64,000 nucleotides of DNA from Deltaproteobacteria bacterium (GTDB lineage: Bacteria > Desulfobacterota > Syntrophorhabdia > Syntrophorhabdales > Syntrophorhabdaceae): NCBI GenBank assembly GCA_022711595.1, contig JAKLET010000005.1, positions 1-64,000 of the forward strand, in the 5' to 3' direction. This document shows positions 18,056-27,133 of this stretch, piece by piece. Within the stretch, counting starts at the first letter, position 1; the number at the start of each line of letters is the position of its first letter. A program made the translations under genes and the position numbers. Under the pieces are notes generated by a model. It worked only from the letters and a program-made list of their open reading frames with translations, searched no databases and was not told the DNA's origin.

Positions 18056-18921
18056 ACGACCAGGGGCACATAGCCGTTCTTTCCAACGAAGTGTTTGAAA
18101 ATCTGATCAGTACCGGTTGTAGAACATTTGTCGATGCCACCGTAGGCGCAGCCGGACATGCACTTGGAATGCTGGTCAGAAACAGAAATTTACACCTTAT
18201 AGGTATTGATAGAGACCAGGAAGCACTGGACCGGGCAGGACAGACGCTCAAAGAGTACTCCGGCCGGGTAACGTTACTGAGGGGAAACTTCAGGAACTTG
18301 AAGGAAATATTGCAGGGAATAGGGATATCGTCCATAGACGGCATACTGTTCGATCTCGGTATTTCGAGTTACCAGCTGGCTGACTCGCGAGGCTTCAGCT
18401 TCAACGATGACGAAGGGCTCGACATGAGAATGGACACACGCGAGGCGCTCACGGCTTACGAGATAGTCAACTCCTACCGTCAGGAGGACATCGCCCGCAT
18501 TCTTTATGAATACGGTGAAGAACACAGGTCCAGGAAGATAGCAAAGGTCATCTTCGACAGCAGGAAAAAAGAGAAGATACGCACAGCCAGACAGCTCGCA
18601 AGCATCGTCGCATCAGCGAAAAAAAGGACCGGCAGGATCCATCCCGCCACCAAGACCTTCCAGGCATTGAGGATAGCTGTGAACGACGAACTGGGCAGCC
18701 TTGCGCAGGGTATGGATGCGGCCGTCGGTCTCCTGGCCGCCGGAGGCAGGATCGGCATCATCACCTTCCATTCCCTCGAGGACAGGATGGTGAAGGAACG
18801 TTTCAGAAACGATAGAACCCTGAACGTGCTGACGCGAAAAGCCATAAAACCCGGGAGGGAAGAGGTCTTGAGCAATCCCCGGTCGCGCAGCGCCAAGCTC
18901 CGCGTGGCGGAAAAAAACTAA
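18052..18921 (+). CDS. rsmH: 16S rRNA (cytosine-1402-N4) methyltransferase
   Basis: 289 residues. Start placed at TTG 18052, giving MNDQGHIAVLSNEVFENL, which aligns with the family's HxPVLxxEVL N-terminus; it overlaps the mraZ stop as TTGA. SAM-binding FVDATVGAAGH (about 24-34), the DGILFDLGISS motif and TFHSLEDR are intact. It modifies C1402 of 16S rRNA with RsmI. Standard second gene of dcw. Confidence 0.92.
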   Translation: MNDQGHIAVLSNEVFENLISTGCRTFVDATVGAAGHALGMLVRNRNLHLIGIDRDQEALDRAGQTLKEYSGRVTLLRGNFRNLKEILQGIGISSIDGILFDLGISSYQLADSRGFSFNDDEGLDMRMDTREALTAYEIVNSYRQEDIARILYEYGEEHRSRKIAKVIFDSRKKEKIRTARQLASIVASAKKRTGRIHPATKTFQALRIAVNDELGSLAQGMDAAVGLLAAGGRIGIITFHSLEDRMVKERFRNDRTLNVLTRKAIKPGREEVLSNPRSRSAKLRVAEKN

Positions 18922-18931
18922 CGGGGGAATT

Positions 18932-19234
18932 ATGCAAAGAATATACATCGATTCACCGAGGGCCACGTTCAGAGGGAGCCTCAGGCCCATCATCTTCTTC
19001 TGCTTTATCGTCGCCGTTGTGATGATGGTAAGTTTCGTACTGGTCAGCGCTCATAATCGCGCCAGGGAAGACCTCATCGAGACGCTTAAGCTTGAGCGGG
19101 AATTGATGGAAACACACAATAAACTGAAGCTGGACCTCGCGGGCATCACCCAGACAAGGCTGCTTGAGCTCAAAGCCAGGGAACGGCTGGGGCTCACAAA
19201 ACCGAAAGAAGAAGAGGTCGTCGTCTTGAAATGA
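18932..19234 (+). CDS. ftsL: FtsL-like division protein
   Basis: 100 residues: short cytoplasmic head, one TM (about 19-41), then a coiled coil rich in Leu/Glu/Lys, ending in an acidic-basic tail. Size, topology and position after rsmH are those of FtsL, which bridges FtsB/FtsQ and normally activates FtsWI. GGGGG lies six nt before the ATG. The start of the next gene overlaps its stop (ATGA). Confidence 0.8.
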   Translation: MQRIYIDSPRATFRGSLRPIIFFCFIVAVVMMVSFVLVSAHNRAREDLIETLKLERELMETHNKLKLDLAGITQTRLLELKARERLGLTKPKEEEVVVLK

Positions 19235-20085
19235 ACAAGCGGGCGATCCAGAAAGCCTTCTTTGTATGCGCCTTCATCGGGCTTACGTATGCGGCGTTGG
19301 CATTCAATATTCAGGACAGGTTCGTAATGAAAAGGACTTTTGATATATCGGCAAGACCGGCGCCAAAGGGCATGAGCGTCGCCGCGCCGGGGGCAGACAC
19401 CGGACATGCGGCGCAGGTGCATCAGCCCGTTATCGCCAAGGACAGCCCCTCCATAGAGCCGTCTCTCCTGATCGCAATTCCCATCGTGGCCTCATCGATC
19501 AAAGAGGGCCTCATCGAGAAAGAAGGTCTCATCCTCATCAAAAAGGACGGGGATCCCTCCCGCGTGTATCTGAAAAAACCCTTCGATATCCTCCGGGACA
19601 AAGACAGGGAAGGATTAAAAAGCCTCTCCAGGGTCATCGGCAAAAAGAATATCGAGGCATTTCTAAAAAAAGAAGGGATCGTGCTTCCCGACAGGTCCCT
19701 GCCCTTCGATACCATGACAGGGAAGGGCTTCAGCGTGGACAAAAAGGTGCTCACGGCGCTTTACGGTAAACATGTCACGGAAGGCTTTGATTCATTGTTT
19801 CCCTTCGCCGACGGCGCCTTCGAGGTGCGGAAACAATCGGGCGTCTTCGAGATCACAAGTGCGGGCGAGCCGAGACAGGGCAAAAAGGCCGAGAGCGACA
19901 CCGCCTTCGACATGCCCGATCTTTCGGGGCTTTCCATGAAAGCGGCCCTCGACATGCTCGCACCCAGGACACAGAAGATAAAGATATACGGCTGGGGCAC
20001 GGTTGCCGATCAGCTGCCGAAACCTCAGGAGCAGGTAAGGGGCGATACGCAGTGCGTTCTATACGGGAGGTCAAACCAGCGTTGA
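19231..20085 (+). CDS. Single-pass PASTA-domain protein in the ftsI position, without a transpeptidase domain
   Basis: 284 residues. An N-terminal TM (about 7-26) is followed by a Pro/Ala linker, a central region of no recognised fold (about 75-220) and a C-terminal PASTA-like domain (about 226-284) beginning MPDLSGLSMKAALDML and ending near GDTQCVLYGR, much like the PASTA tail of FtsI in related bacteria. The signature motifs SxxK, SxN and KTG(T/S) are absent and the length is less than half of a normal FtsI. It overlaps ftsL (ATGA) and murE (TTGA). No frameshift or internal stop breaks the frame, so it is not a fresh pseudogene. It may be a division-site scaffold or sensor. Function unknown. 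Confidence 0.75.
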   Translation: MNKRAIQKAFFVCAFIGLTYAALAFNIQDRFVMKRTFDISARPAPKGMSVAAPGADTGHAAQVHQPVIAKDSPSIEPSLLIAIPIVASSIKEGLIEKEGLILIKKDGDPSRVYLKKPFDILRDKDREGLKSLSRVIGKKNIEAFLKKEGIVLPDRSLPFDTMTGKGFSVDKKVLTALYGKHVTEGFDSLFPFADGAFEVRKQSGVFEITSAGEPRQGKKAESDTAFDMPDLSGLSMKAALDMLAPRTQKIKIYGWGTVADQLPKPQEQVRGDTQCVLYGRSNQR

Positions 20086-21533
20086 AACTCGGTGAGATCA
20101 TACGCGGCATCGATAAAATAAGCATCCACGGCGACACCTCCGTGGAGATCACGGACATTACCAAGGATTCCCGCAGCGTGTCCGAAGGCTCCCTCTTCTT
20201 CGCGGCGGGCACCGGGCGGGCCTTTATCGATGACGCCCTGAGGCGCGGGGCGCGGGCTGTCGTCACGGACGGCCCGACCGAAGGACCCTTCGCCTGCATC
20301 GTCCGCGTCGGGAACATCGCGAAGGCCCTGGGCCAGGCCGCTTCAAAATTCCATGGCCATCCATCACGGAAGATGCACGTGACGGGCATCACCGGCACAA
20401 ACGGCAAAACGACGACAACCTATCTTATGGAGTCCATTTTGAAGGCGGCGGGCAAAAGGCCCGGCGTCATCGGTACGATATCCCACCGCTTTGGCGGCAG
20501 GATTGTCAAGGCGGAAAACACCACCCCGGGTGCCAGCGAGATAAACCGGCTCCTTGACGACATGGCCCGTTCAGGCACAACCCACGTCGTTATGGAGGTT
20601 TCCTCCCACGCACTCGACCAGTGCCGTGTCGAAGGCATAGATTTTGATACCGCCGTATTCACAAATCTCACCCATGACCACCTCGATTACCACAGGGACT
20701 TCGACAGCTATAGGGCTGCAAAAAAGCTCCTCTTCGAAGACTACCTGATGAGAAGCAGGAAAAAGAAAAGATGCGCCATTATGAACATTGACGATCCCTC
20801 CATAAGAGAGTTCGCCATCGGCCAGCCGGTGAAAACGCTCTCATACAGCATAAAGGGTTTCGCGGATGCCTGCCTTTCGGACTGGTCCGAAGGCATCCAT
20901 GGTCTGACACTCACCATATCCCTCCAGGGGAAAAAGATCCCCATCGCCTCACCTTTGATCGGCATGTTCAATGCCTCAAATATCCTCGCAGCAACATTGT
21001 CAGGCCATGTCGCAGGTATACCGCACTCCGTTATCAGGGAGGGCGTCGAAAGACTGGACGGCGTTCCGGGCAGGCTCGAGCGCGTAAAGAACGACAGGGG
21101 CATCTTTGCCTTTGTCGATTACGCACACACTCCGGACGCACTGGCCAGCGTGCTCACCCTTCTCGGAAGGCTCAAGAAGGGAAGACTCATCGTTGTCTTC
21201 GGCTGCGGAGGCAACAGGGACACCACAAAGAGGCCCGTCATGGGCGCCATTGCGTCGAGCATCGCGGACCATGTCATCGTCACCTCCGACAACCCGCGGG
21301 GTGAAGATCCGCTGCGGATCATCGACGACATCTCGAAGGGCTTCGACGGCAAACCGTTCAAGGCCATCGAGAACAGGCGCGAGGCCATCCTTGAAAGCAT
21401 ACGGATGGCAAGACAGGACGACGTGGTGCTCGTGGCCGGCAAGGGCCACGAGGATTACCAGATCATCGGGGACAGGACATTCCACTTCAGCGACCGAGAA
21501 GTCATCGAGGAGTTTCTCAATGTGGCGACTTGA
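20082..21533 (+). CDS. murE: UDP-MurNAc-L-Ala-D-Glu:meso-diaminopimelate ligase
   Basis: 483 residues from TTG 20082 (MKLGEII..., overlapping the previous stop as TTGA, with GGGAGG 11 nt upstream); a GTG at 20052 is an alternative. P-loop ITGTNGKTTTTYL, the conserved HxHLDYH (HDHLDYH) and the meso-DAP selector DNPR (in SDNPRGEDP) are present, so the wall peptide carries meso-DAP. Third-step Mur ligase of the cytoplasmic pathway. Confidence 0.95.
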   Translation: MKLGEIIRGIDKISIHGDTSVEITDITKDSRSVSEGSLFFAAGTGRAFIDDALRRGARAVVTDGPTEGPFACIVRVGNIAKALGQAASKFHGHPSRKMHVTGITGTNGKTTTTYLMESILKAAGKRPGVIGTISHRFGGRIVKAENTTPGASEINRLLDDMARSGTTHVVMEVSSHALDQCRVEGIDFDTAVFTNLTHDHLDYHRDFDSYRAAKKLLFEDYLMRSRKKKRCAIMNIDDPSIREFAIGQPVKTLSYSIKGFADACLSDWSEGIHGLTLTISLQGKKIPIASPLIGMFNASNILAATLSGHVAGIPHSVIREGVERLDGVPGRLERVKNDRGIFAFVDYAHTPDALASVLTLLGRLKKGRLIVVFGCGGNRDTTKRPVMGAIASSIADHVIVTSDNPRGEDPLRIIDDISKGFDGKPFKAIENRREAILESIRMARQDDVVLVAGKGHEDYQIIGDRTFHFSDREVIEEFLNVAT

Positions 21534-22878
21534 AGACGTGGTAAAAGCGACAGGCGGAACGGTGCCGCAAAAAGGAAAGGAGGTCTTTACCGGCATCTCG
21601 ACGGATTCACGCACCATAAGGGAAGGCGAGCTTTTCATCCCCATCGTGGGACCGAACTTCGACGGCCATTCCTTCATCGGCGAGGCCCTGAAGAGATCCG
21701 GGGGAGGGACGCTGTCCGACATCGGCCATTCGGGTTCCATCGCCGGCTCACCGGGCACTGTCATTATAGTTAAAGACACGGGGGCGGCCCTTCTCGATCT
21801 GGCGCGCTTTAAACGTGATGGTCTTTCCGGCAGGTTCATTGCCATCACGGGAAGCAACGGCAAGACAACGACCAAAGAGGCCCTCGCCGGCATGATGAAA
21901 AAGCGCTACACCGTCCACTTCAATGAGAAGAATCTCAATAACCTCATCGGCGTCCCCATGAGCATACTCTCCATAACAGGCAACCCTGAGATCTGCATTT
22001 TTGAACTGGGGACGAATATGCCGGGGGAGATCAAAAAACTTGCCCTCGCAACAGATCCGGATATGTCGCTCATCACCAACATCAATCCTTCCCATCTCGC
22101 GGGGCTCGGGACGATCGAGGGCATCCTCGAGGAAAAGCTGGACATCTTTTTCAATACCAGGGAAGGCGGAGAGGTCTTCGTCAACGCCGACGACCCCCTC
22201 ATCCTGCCGCGGTACCGCGACTTCAGGCACAGGGCCGTTACATTCGGCATCGACAATGATGCCGCCTGGCACCTTCATGTGGATGAAAACCTCGGATGGG
22301 AGGGCTCAAGGATATCGATCACATCCGCCGGAACGGCAATCAGAACAAAGACGGCCCTTCTCGGCAAGCATAATCTCTATAACCTCCTCGCTGCAGCGTC
22401 AATGGCCTCCTCCATGGGGGTGGAGGAGGCCTTGATCGCCTCGGCGATCGAAGAATTCACGTCCTATGACAAACGATTCCAGCCGATTAAAGCCAAAAAA
22501 GGGTACGTCATCATCGATGACACATACAACGCAAACCCTTCATCCATGTACTGGGCCATACAGACCCTCCTGAACCTTCCGGCACAGGGAAAGCGGGTGG
22601 CCATACTGGGGGGCATGAAGGAGCTGGGAGAGGACAGCTCCCGTTACCACAGGCAGCTCGGCAGCACGCTCAAGGCAGCGGACATCGCCCTCATAGCCCT
22701 CATCGGCGAAGAGGCGCGCGAGACATACGAGGAACTCGGGCCGGCCCGGGCTGCGCTTTTTGACGACAGGAAAAGGCTCGTAGAACATGTCGCGGCAAGC
22801 CTTAGCGCAGGCGACACGGTCCTGGTAAAAGGCTCACGGGCATTCAAAATGGAAGAGATCGTGGAGGCGCTTAAGTAA
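21520..22878 (+). CDS. murF: UDP-MurNAc-tripeptide:D-Ala-D-Ala ligase
   Basis: 452 residues from ATG 21520 (MWRLEDVV), behind GAGGAG and overlapping murE by 14 nt. ATP-binding ITGSNGKTTTKE, the NEKNLNNLIGVP segment and the C-terminal DDTYNANPSS motif identify MurF. It adds D-Ala-D-Ala made by Ddl, encoded further down the operon. The stop TAA shares an A with the mraY ATG. Confidence 0.95.
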   Translation: MWRLEDVVKATGGTVPQKGKEVFTGISTDSRTIREGELFIPIVGPNFDGHSFIGEALKRSGGGTLSDIGHSGSIAGSPGTVIIVKDTGAALLDLARFKRDGLSGRFIAITGSNGKTTTKEALAGMMKKRYTVHFNEKNLNNLIGVPMSILSITGNPEICIFELGTNMPGEIKKLALATDPDMSLITNINPSHLAGLGTIEGILEEKLDIFFNTREGGEVFVNADDPLILPRYRDFRHRAVTFGIDNDAAWHLHVDENLGWEGSRISITSAGTAIRTKTALLGKHNLYNLLAAASMASSMGVEEALIASAIEEFTSYDKRFQPIKAKKGYVIIDDTYNANPSSMYWAIQTLLNLPAQGKRVAILGGMKELGEDSSRYHRQLGSTLKAADIALIALIGEEARETYEELGPARAALFDDRKRLVEHVAASLSAGDTVLVKGSRAFKMEEIVEALK

Positions 22879-23954
22879 TGTTATACTATCTCCTCTACCA
22901 GCTTCACGTAAAAGCCACGGTCTTCAACGTGTTCCGCTACATCACCTTCAGGGCCGTCCTGTCCATACTCTCGGCACTTATTATCAGCTTTATCCTCACG
23001 CCTTACGTGATAAGGAAATTCCACGAATGGAAGATAAGGAGCGGCAAGCGGGAAGATGTTCCCGACCGTCACGAGGCAAAGAAGGAAACTCCCACCATGG
23101 GCGGTTTCGTGATCCTCATCGCCACCATCATACCGACGCTCCTGTGGGCTGACCTGACCAACTATTATATATGGATAGTCACCTTCGCGCTTCTGTCCTT
23201 CGGGGCCATAGGCTTCATCGACGACGTGCAGAAACTGAAAGGCACGAGCGGAAAGGGCATATCGGGGAGGACAAAGTTCACCCTGCAGATAGTCTTCGGG
23301 CTGACAATAGGCGCACTCATCTATTTCAAGTACGGTTTCATCACGCAGCTGACCGTACCGTTCTTCAAGAACATACTCCCTGACCTCGGGGTCTTCTATA
23401 TCCTGCTGTGCATCTTCATCATCGTCGGCACATCAAACGCGGTCAACCTCACCGACGGCCTCGACGGCCTTGCCATCGGTCCCGTCCTCACCGTCTGCAC
23501 CACCTTTTTGATCTTTTCCTATCTCGTCGGCAACATCATATTCGCGCAATATCTCCAGATATTCTACGTCAAGGGCGCAGGGGAGCTGACCATCCTTTGC
23601 GGGGCCATGCTCGGCGCCGGCATAGGTTTTCTCTGGTATAACGCCCACCCGGCAGAGCTTTTCATGGGCGACACGGGGTCTCTCTCCCTGGGGGCGGCCC
23701 TTGCAACGATAGCGGTCATCATCAAACAGGAGTTCCTCCTCGTCATCGCCGGCGGGATCTTTGTCATGGAGACCCTCTCCGTCATCATCCAGGTCTATTC
23801 CTTCAAGCTCCGGGGCAAGAGGGTCTTCAGGATGGCGCCCATCCATCATCATTTCGAACTGAAGGGATGGAACGAGGGAAAAATAGTGGTACGGTTCTGG
23901 ATCATATCCGTGATCCTTGGGCTTATAGCTCTTAGTACATTGAAACTGAGGTAA
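22878..23954 (+). CDS. mraY: Phospho-MurNAc-pentapeptide transferase
   Basis: 358 residues, about 10 TM helices. It transfers phospho-MurNAc-pentapeptide to undecaprenyl phosphate, forming lipid I on the inner membrane. Catalytic acidic residues in GFIDDVQK and NLTDGLDGLA and the late APIHHHFELKGW motif are intact. One-nucleotide overlap with murF. Confidence 0.95.
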   Translation: MLYYLLYQLHVKATVFNVFRYITFRAVLSILSALIISFILTPYVIRKFHEWKIRSGKREDVPDRHEAKKETPTMGGFVILIATIIPTLLWADLTNYYIWIVTFALLSFGAIGFIDDVQKLKGTSGKGISGRTKFTLQIVFGLTIGALIYFKYGFITQLTVPFFKNILPDLGVFYILLCIFIIVGTSNAVNLTDGLDGLAIGPVLTVCTTFLIFSYLVGNIIFAQYLQIFYVKGAGELTILCGAMLGAGIGFLWYNAHPAELFMGDTGSLSLGAALATIAVIIKQEFLLVIAGGIFVMETLSVIIQVYSFKLRGKRVFRMAPIHHHFELKGWNEGKIVVRFWIISVILGLIALSTLKLR

Positions 23955-23955
23955 G

Positions 23956-25281
23956 ATGGACATACCTGATCGCATACTGATAGTCGGGCTCGGTGCCTCG
24001 GGCATCGCGGCGGCGAAGTTCCTTTCCGGGCTGGGAAAAAAGATCGGCCTTGCCGATGAAAAAAGCGAGGCATTCCTCGCGGATACACTCAAAGGCCTCG
24101 GCGGGATCCCCTTCACCGGCCACTTCGGGCCCCACCGGCAGGAAGACTTCAATGCCTACCCGATGATCGTGCTCAGCCCCGGCGTCGACAGCGAGCTGCC
24201 GGTGCTGCGCGGAGCACGGCAGGCGGGGGTGCGGGTCATCGGTGAAATGGAGCTTGCCTTCTCCTTCATCAGGGAACCTGTTATCGCCATCACCGGCACC
24301 AACGGCAAGACGACGACGACAAGCCTCATCGGCGAGATATTCGAAAGGGCCTTCGGTTCCGTATTTGTCGGCGGCAACATAGGGAACCCCCTCATCAATT
24401 ATGTCGCGGAAGGGAAAAAGACGCCCCATGTCATCGTCGAGGTGAGCAGCTTCCAGCTCGAGACCATCGAAACCTTCAAGCCCCGGGCGGCCATCCTCCT
24501 CAACATCACCGAGGACCATCTGGACCGCTACCGCAGTTATGGCGAATACAAAGAGGCGAAGTACCGCATCTTTGACAATCAGACAAAAGAGGATTTCGCC
24601 ATCATCAGGAAGGGGCTCGACGCGGTCATCAGGGGGACTCCCCGGGTGCTTGGCTTCTGCGCCGCCGGAGAACTTGAAGAAGGCGCCTTTTTCAAGGACG
24701 GCCGTATCTGCGTGCGCCTTGACGGGAAGGAAACGTCATACCCAAGGAGCCTGTCGCCGCTCGTCGGAATCCACAACACGGAAAACCTCCTGACGGCTGT
24801 CCTCACCGCGCAGATATTCGGTATCGACGCGAAGGATGTAGAAGAGGCCTTGAGGGGCTTTAAGGGCCTGGCCCACAGGGTCGAGTTCGTCCGCAGCGTG
24901 AGCGGGGTCTCCTTCTACAACGATTCCAAGGCAACGAATGTCGATGCGGCAAAAAGGGCCCTGGAGAGCATGGAAGGCAATATCATCCTCATCGCGGGCG
25001 GAAAAGATAAGGGCGGCAGCTACCGGGCCATCCGCGGTGAGGCGGGCAAGATAAAGGCGATCATCGCAATAGGCGAGGCCAGCGGCAGGATAACCTCGGA
25101 GCTTGGCGACGCGATCCCCACCGAGCATGGTGACGATATGGCCTCGGCCGTGCAGAGGGCGTTCTCGATAGCCACAGCGGGAGATATCGTGCTTTTGTCC
25201 CCCATGTGCAGCAGTTTCGACATGTTCAAAAACTACAAGGAGCGGGGCGACACGTTCAGGAGAATGGTAGAGGCGCTGTGA
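23956..25281 (+). CDS. murD: UDP-MurNAc-L-Ala:D-Glu ligase
   Basis: 441 residues. N-terminal Rossmann motif LIVGLGASGIAAAKFL, P-loop ITGTNGKTTTTSL, EDHLDRY and the C-terminal SKATNVDAA and AGGKDKGG motifs are standard for MurD. Its TGA is overlapped by the GTG of the next gene (GTGA), so the following membrane protein is translationally coupled. Confidence 0.95.
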   Translation: MDIPDRILIVGLGASGIAAAKFLSGLGKKIGLADEKSEAFLADTLKGLGGIPFTGHFGPHRQEDFNAYPMIVLSPGVDSELPVLRGARQAGVRVIGEMELAFSFIREPVIAITGTNGKTTTTSLIGEIFERAFGSVFVGGNIGNPLINYVAEGKKTPHVIVEVSSFQLETIETFKPRAAILLNITEDHLDRYRSYGEYKEAKYRIFDNQTKEDFAIIRKGLDAVIRGTPRVLGFCAAGELEEGAFFKDGRICVRLDGKETSYPRSLSPLVGIHNTENLLTAVLTAQIFGIDAKDVEEALRGFKGLAHRVEFVRSVSGVSFYNDSKATNVDAAKRALESMEGNIILIAGGKDKGGSYRAIRGEAGKIKAIIAIGEASGRITSELGDAIPTEHGDDMASAVQRAFSIATAGDIVLLSPMCSSFDMFKNYKERGDTFRRMVEAL

Positions 25282-26066
25282 AACAGATCTTTATCGCGAT
25301 GACGACGATGCTTCTCACGTACAGCTTCTTCAGGGAGTTCACGCTGGCGAGGGCGCTTATCGTCTTCGCCGCGGCGGCGGCCGCCTTCTGCATCTATCGT
25401 CTCCCCCAGCGGGCAATAGAGGCAATGAAATACCCGCTCATCGTCCTTTGCTTCATGGTAACGGTCCTGTTCTTCTTCTATCCGAAGATAGCCCTTGCCG
25501 ATCCCGCCCGTATGGCCATCATCTTCCTCTCCTTCTACAGTTTTATCCTCTACCTCATGGGCATGGAGGAAAAAAGCCAGGATTTTTTCAAAGAGGTAAC
25601 GGCCCTTTCGATCCTTTTCTTCTCGGCTGGCTTCAACCTCTTTATGACGGGCAGGCTGGTCCTCATGATATCCTTCGCGCTGGCGCTCATCCTCTTCCTC
25701 TTCATCCTCGGAAGGCACCGCATTATACCTTTCATAGGGGCATACACGATCATCGCTTCCTTCATGAGCTACCGTCAGGGTGCCGGCATCCTGGGAAGCG
25801 GCCTCACCGGGCTCTCCGGCATCAACAAGTATATACTGCTCGGGGCCTCATTCGCCCTTCTCATCGCGAGCTTTGTTCTTGTCATGAAAAAAAGCACCCT
25901 CACGGGCATGCTTCCGTTCTTCGGTTTCCTCTATATATCCATGGACATCCTCATGGTCCTGGGAGTGAAATTCTCCTCCGGGCTCCTCTATCAGCCCATC
26001 CTGTTTTTGGCCATCCTTGTACCCCTCACCGGGGTCATGCTGAAAACGGAAGGGGGGCGCTCATGA
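25278..26066 (+). CDS. Polytopic membrane protein in the ftsW position, not a recognisable SEDS protein
   Basis: 262 residues from GTG 25278. About 9-10 hydrophobic segments fill almost the entire protein. FtsW is normally about 360-400 residues with conserved GSGG..G.GLG and LPE.HTDFIFA motifs; none is clear here, although GILGSGLTGLS near residue 170 faintly recalls the first. No catalytic Asp in the expected periplasmic loop can be pointed to. It overlaps murD (GTGA) and murG (ATGA), so it is a true operon member. It could be a decayed SEDS protein or an unrelated replacement. Function unknown. Confidence 0.7.
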   Translation: MKQIFIAMTTMLLTYSFFREFTLARALIVFAAAAAAFCIYRLPQRAIEAMKYPLIVLCFMVTVLFFFYPKIALADPARMAIIFLSFYSFILYLMGMEEKSQDFFKEVTALSILFFSAGFNLFMTGRLVLMISFALALILFLFILGRHRIIPFIGAYTIIASFMSYRQGAGILGSGLTGLSGINKYILLGASFALLIASFVLVMKKSTLTGMLPFFGFLYISMDILMVLGVKFSSGLLYQPILFLAILVPLTGVMLKTEGGRS

Positions 26067-27133
26067 GACTTGTCATATCCGCGGGAGGAACAGGCGGACA
26101 CATCTTTCCGGGAATAGCCGTGGCCGAGACGCTTATGAAAAAAGACGCGGACAGCAGCGTCCTTTTTATCGGGACCCCCTATGGACTCGAAGGAAAATTC
26201 ATTCCCGGCGCCGGCTTCAGGCTCAGTTTTATCGAGGCGCACCAGTTCCTGGGGCGCTCCCCGGTCCACAAGATGATCACCATCCTGAGGGTCTTGAAGG
26301 GCATTGTCATGTCACGCAGGATCCTGAAGGAGGAAAAACCCGACGCCATCCTCGGTATGGGAGGCTTCACCTCGGTGCCGGTCATAATCGCGGGCCGGCT
26401 GCTCGGCATACCCTGTTTCGTCCATGAACAGAACGTTCAGCCCGGGCTTGCCAACAAGCTCCTTTCAAAGATAGCCCGCATGACCTTCATAAGCTTCGAG
26501 GGGACGCGGGAATACCTCAAGGGGAAGAAGGTCCTCCACACCGGCAACCCGCTGCGCCAGAGACTGAAAAAGCTTGAAGGCCTCAGAAAGGAAGGCTCCT
26601 CCTTCGGCATCTTCGTCTTCGGCGGGAGCAGAGGGGCAAAAAGCATCAATGACGCCGTACTGACCCTGCTGCCTTATCTCGAAGGCCGCAAGGATGCCGT
26701 CATATACCATCAGACGGGCGCCGATGACCTTGAAAGGATAAGCGCCGCCTATTCAAAAAGCCCTGTGGCCCACGAGGTCTTCGCCTTCACCGACGAAATG
26801 GAGAAATACTACGCCCTCTCCGACGTCATCATATCCAGGGCGGGGGCCACGACCATATTCGAACTTGCCTTTTTCCGCAAGGCCGCCATACTGATCCCCT
26901 ACCCTTACTCGGCAGGCAACCATCAATGGCAGAACGCCGCTTATGTGGAGGCGACAGGAGGGTGCTACCTCATCGGCAACGATGAAGCAACGGGAGAGAG
27001 GCTTTTTGGCGTTATAAGCCATCTCATGAAAGAACAGGAACTGAGCAGGGAAATGGGAGAAAACCTGGGAAAGATATTCGTGGAGGACGCGGCGGCGCGC
27101 ATCATCGGAGGAATAGAACATGGTCTTTCATAA
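26063..27133 (+). CDS. murG: UDP-GlcNAc:lipid I N-acetylglucosaminyltransferase
   Basis: 356 residues from ATG 26063 (MRLVISAGGTGGHIFPG). GT28 glycine loops GGTGGH and GGSRGAKSIN and the nucleotide-sugar region SRAGATTIFE are intact. It converts lipid I to lipid II at the inner membrane. It overlaps the previous gene by 4 nt and murC by 14 nt. Confidence 0.95.
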   Translation: MRLVISAGGTGGHIFPGIAVAETLMKKDADSSVLFIGTPYGLEGKFIPGAGFRLSFIEAHQFLGRSPVHKMITILRVLKGIVMSRRILKEEKPDAILGMGGFTSVPVIIAGRLLGIPCFVHEQNVQPGLANKLLSKIARMTFISFEGTREYLKGKKVLHTGNPLRQRLKKLEGLRKEGSSFGIFVFGGSRGAKSINDAVLTLLPYLEGRKDAVIYHQTGADDLERISAAYSKSPVAHEVFAFTDEMEKYYALSDVIISRAGATTIFELAFFRKAAILIPYPYSAGNHQWQNAAYVEATGGCYLIGNDEATGERLFGVISHLMKEQELSREMGENLGKIFVEDAAARIIGGIEHGLS

